From an uncultured Porphyromonadaceae bacterium (lineage in GTDB: Bacteria > Bacteroidota > Bacteroidia > Bacteroidales > Muribaculaceae), in assembly GCA_900548875.1 (NCBI GenBank), contig URMA01000027.1, positions 1-34,205 of the forward strand: a stretch of 34,205 bases of DNA, read 5' to 3'. A program made the position numbers and the translations under genes. Every line of letters starts with the position of its first letter. The stretch's first letter is position 1. The notes beneath the pieces were generated by a model, which ran no database searches, had not been told where the DNA came from, and saw nothing but the letters and a program-made list of their open reading frames with translations. Shown in pieces: positions 30,951 through 34,205 of this stretch.

Positions 30951-32282
30951 TTAATTCAAGCTAACTACAACTGAATTACCAGCGGCATCAGTCATTGTAA
31001 TGGCAGTAACTGCCAACGGTGAATTTCCTTCCAAAGTGAACTTTGTAGAAATCAGCGAAAGCATGTTTTTGAATGATTCGAACTGGCGATAGAATACCAT
31101 TGCATTCTTAGCCTTGCTAGATGTAGAAGCTTCAGTTGCCTCTTGGTTAAATGCAAGAGTTACGACATTGTCACCTTCAATAGTTGAATCAAAATAGAAC
31201 TCACCTTCAAATTTGTTAGTCTTGAACGTAAACGCCATCTTGTTTTCTGTCGCATTCCATCCGTACTGCAAATACTGCAAGCTACCGTAACCAGCCTTCT
31301 GGCAATCAGACTGCATCTGGTTGAACAAAGTCTTATACTGGTCGCTCATCTGATTGCGGTCAAGACGCCATATATTACCTTCAGCCAAGAAATATTCAGC
31401 AACTGTACCAGCTGAAATAGTAGCGACCTGACCTTCATCGGTACATTCGAGAATTCCAGCCTCATTCAACTTAAAGTTCTGTACCTTGAATTTATTGTTA
31501 TCTCCAGTAAAAGGAGAAGAAAGACTTACAGTAGCATCAACCCCAATAACATAAGAGCAAGTGAAAGTATAGGATTCAGCTGAAACTTCAGTATTAACGA
31601 TCGAAAGTACACCGCCTCCCATTCCTGTCACTTTATAGCTTTCTTCACCTGCAGTAAGGTACATAGCTTTAGCTTTTGACGGGAAAAGCTGATTTTTAAC
31701 TGCATTGTAGGCAGTATAGTAATCCTCCCACTTTTCAATTGTCTTAGTTTCACCACCAACGGTATAAGTCGCACCTTTAGGGAACTTGATCATCTTCATA
31801 CCAACTCCATGCTTTTTGCCGCGAAGTTCAAATGAACCATCAGCGCCCTTACCGTTAATCACAAATTCGTAATCACCAAGATGTCCTTTACCGTCCATTT
31901 GAGGGTCAGAAAAGCAATGAAGCAGCGGGTTGTAAGTATTGAAGCTCAATACCGGTCCCATATCACCAATCAATGTATAAGCAGTCGGTTCCTCATCTTC
32001 CACATAAACATTATTAGTTGCGACACTATTTTTTGCAGCCATGATAACTGCTGAATTCGGGCTGAACTTCATGAGAATCGGATAAGCCGGTTCACTTTCA
32101 TTGGCGAAATATTGAAGTACCCAACCTTCAGTCTCCGCGCACAAATCATTCTTATAATCAGCCAAAGTCTTGTTCATTCGTTCAGCAGACGAATCTTCCC
32201 AAATATCCTCTTCAGTCATTCTACAAGAGCTTGCACCCAAAAGAAGAGAAGAAGACAATATAATTGCAAATGTTTTTTTCAT
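30951..32282 (-). CDS. DUF4302 domain lipoprotein
   Basis: This envelope lipoprotein is of the DUF4302 family, found in Bacteroidetes polysaccharide- or peptide-uptake type operons; its function is unknown. Seen: the signal MKKTFAIILSSSLLLGASSC, with the lipobox ending at Cys20, then WEDSSAERMNKTLADYKNDL and EGWVLQYFANESEPAYPILM, typical of the family's N-terminal half. VLSFNTYNPLLHCFSDPQ follows, another recognisable block. The C-terminal half is less conserved. The start at 32282 is chosen so that the signal begins MKKTF; an upstream Met 15 nt earlier (32297) is less likely. At 443 aa it has normal length. It lies 23 nt after the metallohydrolase gene, in one operon with it. Confidence 0.87.
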   Translation of the reverse strand: MKKTFAIILSSSLLLGASSCRMTEEDIWEDSSAERMNKTLADYKNDLCAETEGWVLQYFANESEPAYPILMKFSPNSAVIMAAKNSVATNNVYVEDEEPTAYTLIGDMGPVLSFNTYNPLLHCFSDPQMDGKGHLGDYEFVINGKGADGSFELRGKKHGVGMKMIKFPKGATYTVGGETKTIEKWEDYYTAYNAVKNQLFPSKAKAMYLTAGEESYKVTGMGGGVLSIVNTEVSAESYTFTCSYVIGVDATVSLSSPFTGDNNKFKVQNFKLNEAGILECTDEGQVATISAGTVAEYFLAEGNIWRLDRNQMSDQYKTLFNQMQSDCQKAGYGSLQYLQYGWNATENKMAFTFKTNKFEGEFYFDSTIEGDNVVTLAFNQEATEASTSSKAKNAMVFYRQFESFKNMLSLISTKFTLEGNSPLAVTAITMTDAAGNSVVVSLN

Positions 32283-32305
32283 TTTTATAAAAATCAAAGG
32301 GTGAA

Positions 32306-33322
32306 TTAATTTTGAGATTCAGTACCTACCGGTATATCGTAAACCTGTTTTCTTAACTCATCAAGAACTTCAAGGCTATAGGTATTCTGACGTTCCTGCA
32401 CTTCTGCACGCAAAGCGTCGAGGTCCATCTGCCAAGAATCACGGAACCACTGACGAGCAATTTCCACTTTCTGAAGAATGATGGATTTTCCATCTACACC
32501 GTCGTTATCAGTCGTTTCTTGTTCAATCGGACTATTATTGCTATCATAACCAATTACCTCCCATCCTCTTGATGCCGTATCAAGAAGTGCGTCCCATTCC
32601 TTCTGAGTATCAGTAATGTAGTGCGCAATTGTTTCTGCAAAGTCTTCACGATACTCGCTGCTGGCGTAAGTTGAAACGAAACCGAGGGAAGCCGTTGTAT
32701 TGGGAGCTCGGTCTTGCCAAGAAGTAGGATCATAGTGTCCAGTAGACAATTGGTCGAAAGAAACCGGATATGTTTTGGTCTGGTGGAGGATGTGAGCAAA
32801 CTCATGGTGCATTGTCAAGAAATAGAATTGGTTCAAGCTTTCAAAACTTGACACATCCATTTGATTTACATAGAAAAGAGATACCTTCAAACCGCCTTCT
32901 GCCAAACCTAATACGATTGTTTCGTTTGCCGGATTCACAGCAGCAGAACCGATAAGGTGAAGAATACGCGGACCGTACTTCTTCATAAAGTTAGGGTCAG
33001 AAGTCACAATCTTGTCATACACATCAAACCAAAGATATTTGGTCAGTACTGCCAAATCGACAGAATTTTCATACTTGGCAGGAATCAGGTTGTATTCCAT
33101 GTCTGTTCCAACGTCCTGCAATTTATAGCGGAACTGAATGTTGTACTTCTTCAAATAATTGTCCTCACAAAACTTATCGAGCTGATAAGTAGGAGAAGTC
33201 GGATCCAATTCCTCCGTATCTGTAAAAATGCTCTGCGGATTCAAATCATCTTCAACACAAGAAGAAAAGACAAACATCGCACAGACGATAAACGATATTT
33301 TGAAAATTAAATTCTTCATCAT
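32306..33322 (-). CDS. Substrate import-associated zinc metallohydrolase lipoprotein
   Basis: This is an outer-surface or periplasmic zinc hydrolase lipoprotein with the HExxH motif: MHHEFAHILHQ, where His173, Glu174 and His177 form the catalytic set. Later acidic residues in YREDFAETIAHYI are likely the third-ligand region. The signal ends in FSSC (lipidated Cys22). The family is regularly found with SusC/SusD-type import pairs and is thought to process or release the imported substrate, but no substrate has been shown for this one. The 338-aa length fits. It lies 25 nt after the SusD gene and 23 nt before the DUF4302 gene. MM at the N-terminus leaves a 3-nt start ambiguity. Confidence 0.9.
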   Translation of the reverse strand: MMKNLIFKISFIVCAMFVFSSCVEDDLNPQSIFTDTEELDPTSPTYQLDKFCEDNYLKKYNIQFRYKLQDVGTDMEYNLIPAKYENSVDLAVLTKYLWFDVYDKIVTSDPNFMKKYGPRILHLIGSAAVNPANETIVLGLAEGGLKVSLFYVNQMDVSSFESLNQFYFLTMHHEFAHILHQTKTYPVSFDQLSTGHYDPTSWQDRAPNTTASLGFVSTYASSEYREDFAETIAHYITDTQKEWDALLDTASRGWEVIGYDSNNSPIEQETTDNDGVDGKSIILQKVEIARQWFRDSWQMDLDALRAEVQERQNTYSLEVLDELRKQVYDIPVGTESQN

Positions 33323-33347
33323 AACAAATTCTTATTAAAAAACTACA

Positions 33348-34205
33348 CTACCTGATTGGTTTTACCCAGCTTCCCATTTCGGAAGGATCCGGCAACTTTC
33401 CAGCTCTCACTGTCGGTTCCATACCTGATGACAACGCTTCGATCGGAACTTGGAAAGCTCTACGCAAATCATTGTACGGAAGAGTTTCGACACGAGTTTC
33501 ACCAATTTTATGTGTAATTTCGATACCGAAACGTTTAACATCGAACCAACGCATACCGGTGAACACCTGTTCGATGCGACGGAAATGAAGCACGCACCAC
33601 AAATATGGAAGATTTTGCGCTGTTACCTGTGCATTATCAACCGGATACAAGTCATCGATGTGCAAGTCCTGAAGGATGAACGGACGCGGGTCAAATCGTC
33701 CAGTAGTTGAATTTGCCTTGTTGTAGTAAGATTCAATCAATTGGGCAGTCAACACAGGCGCCTTACCACGATTTCCACCATATTGAGAGTTATCCCACAT
33801 TGCCAAGTCACTTACTGCTCCCGGCAAGTTGTTTTGGAAGATACGAGCTTCAGCACGTATCAACAAACATTCTTCTCCAGTAAATTCAGCTATCATAGAT
33901 CTGAAATAGCCGATACCAGCAACTTTGTCAGTGTACTGGAAGAACGGAGCCATCCAAAATGGAATTGAACCGTACTCATTGCTACCGTTAATGAAGGAAT
34001 AATTAATGCCCGGACGTCCCTGAGACCAAGTCGGAGCACTACCTGTCATGGTTGCCACACGAGCATCACGGCTGATTGCGTAACGTGCACCACCGGCAAA
34101 GTGATTAAACACATTAGAAACAGCAGGAACCAACAATAGGTTGTTAGCTGAGGATGAAGAGAAATATGCAGCCGAACAAGCATCATAGTTGGTACCGAAG
34201 TCTGA
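33348..34205 (-). CDS. SusD/RagB-family nutrient-binding lipoprotein, 5' end outside window
   Basis: This is the C-terminal 285 residues of a SusD/RagB outer-membrane lipoprotein, which with a TonB-dependent SusC channel binds and imports a nutrient. The frame is open to base 34205, so the start and the signal are not seen. Seen: FTGEECLLIRAEARIFQNNL, the helical TPR-like piece with RAEAR typical of SusD, TGRFDPRPFILQD, and MRWFDVKRFGIEITHKI, the C-terminal WxDxxRFG-like motif of the family. The partner SusC gene should lie next to it beyond the window. The metallohydrolase and DUF4302 lipoprotein genes follow at once, so the import pair and two lipoproteins are one unit. The substrate is not known. 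Confidence 0.93.
   Translation of the reverse strand, partial: SDFGTNYDACSAAYFSSSSANNLLLVPAVSNVFNHFAGGARYAISRDARVATMTGSAPTWSQGRPGINYSFINGSNEYGSIPFWMAPFFQYTDKVAGIGYFRSMIAEFTGEECLLIRAEARIFQNNLPGAVSDLAMWDNSQYGGNRGKAPVLTAQLIESYYNKANSTTGRFDPRPFILQDLHIDDLYPVDNAQVTAQNLPYLWCVLHFRRIEQVFTGMRWFDVKRFGIEITHKIGETRVETLPYNDLRRAFQVPIEALSSGMEPTVRAGKLPDPSEMGSWVKPIR

Overview
The window comes from a member of the Bacteroidales, most likely a Bacteroidaceae or Prevotellaceae gut-type bacterium. The evidence is a SusD-type outer-membrane lipoprotein with a partner zinc metallohydrolase, a gldE-gldD pair, a type IX secretion style C-terminal tail, and promoters of the Bacteroidetes form (TTTG, about 20 nt, TAnnTTTG). 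These replace E. coli-like promoters, and Shine-Dalgarno sequences are weak. The exact genus cannot be fixed from this sequence.

Layout. 1-2.4 kb: end of panC, panD and ffh on the plus strand, closed by a good terminator. 2.4-4.8 kb: an IS1634-family insertion sequence directly behind that terminator, then the cut tail of an unidentified gene and a PepSY-type membrane protein. 4.8-9.8 kb, minus strand: a secreted C69 dipeptidase, then the compact operon gldE-gldD-phosphopantetheinyl transferase-TlpA-like protein. 10.0-12.9 kb: a PfkB sugar kinase facing a coupled glycosyltransferase and LpxH-like phosphoesterase pair. 12.9-19.6 kb: a complete tripartite RND efflux operon (adaptor, pump, TolC) with a divergent AraC-type regulator. 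19.7-20.9 kb: two small uncharacterised envelope proteins. 21.0-23.9 kb: an arsenic/organoarsenical-type cluster (ArsR, ArsF-like thiol lipoprotein, small thioredoxin, ArsP-type permease, ArsC). 23.9-28.2 kb: hexapeptide acetyltransferase, tRNA-Lys, gpmI, exonuclease III and a C-GCAxxG-C-C protein. 28.3-34.2 kb, minus strand and visibly more AT-rich: a SusD (cut by the window end), HExxH metallohydrolase and DUF4302 lipoprotein operon, followed by a separately promoted surface protein with a C-terminal sorting-like domain.

How the parts work together. Most of the window is ordinary core metabolism and envelope biogenesis. The most distinctive part is the arsenic-type cluster. Its two promoters share a 15-nt block, differing at one base, that contains the -7 element. 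In the second promoter, this block lies inside a 50-nt near-perfect inverted repeat whose loop is exactly the -7 element and which is followed by a T-rich run. One DNA element could therefore serve as ArsR operator, promoter and terminator of the preceding gene. The cluster has no ArsA/ArsB pump and relies on an ArsP-type permease with two thiol proteins, which suggests handling of trivalent organoarsenicals as well as arsenate. No CRISPR array, rRNA, prophage or conjugative element was seen.
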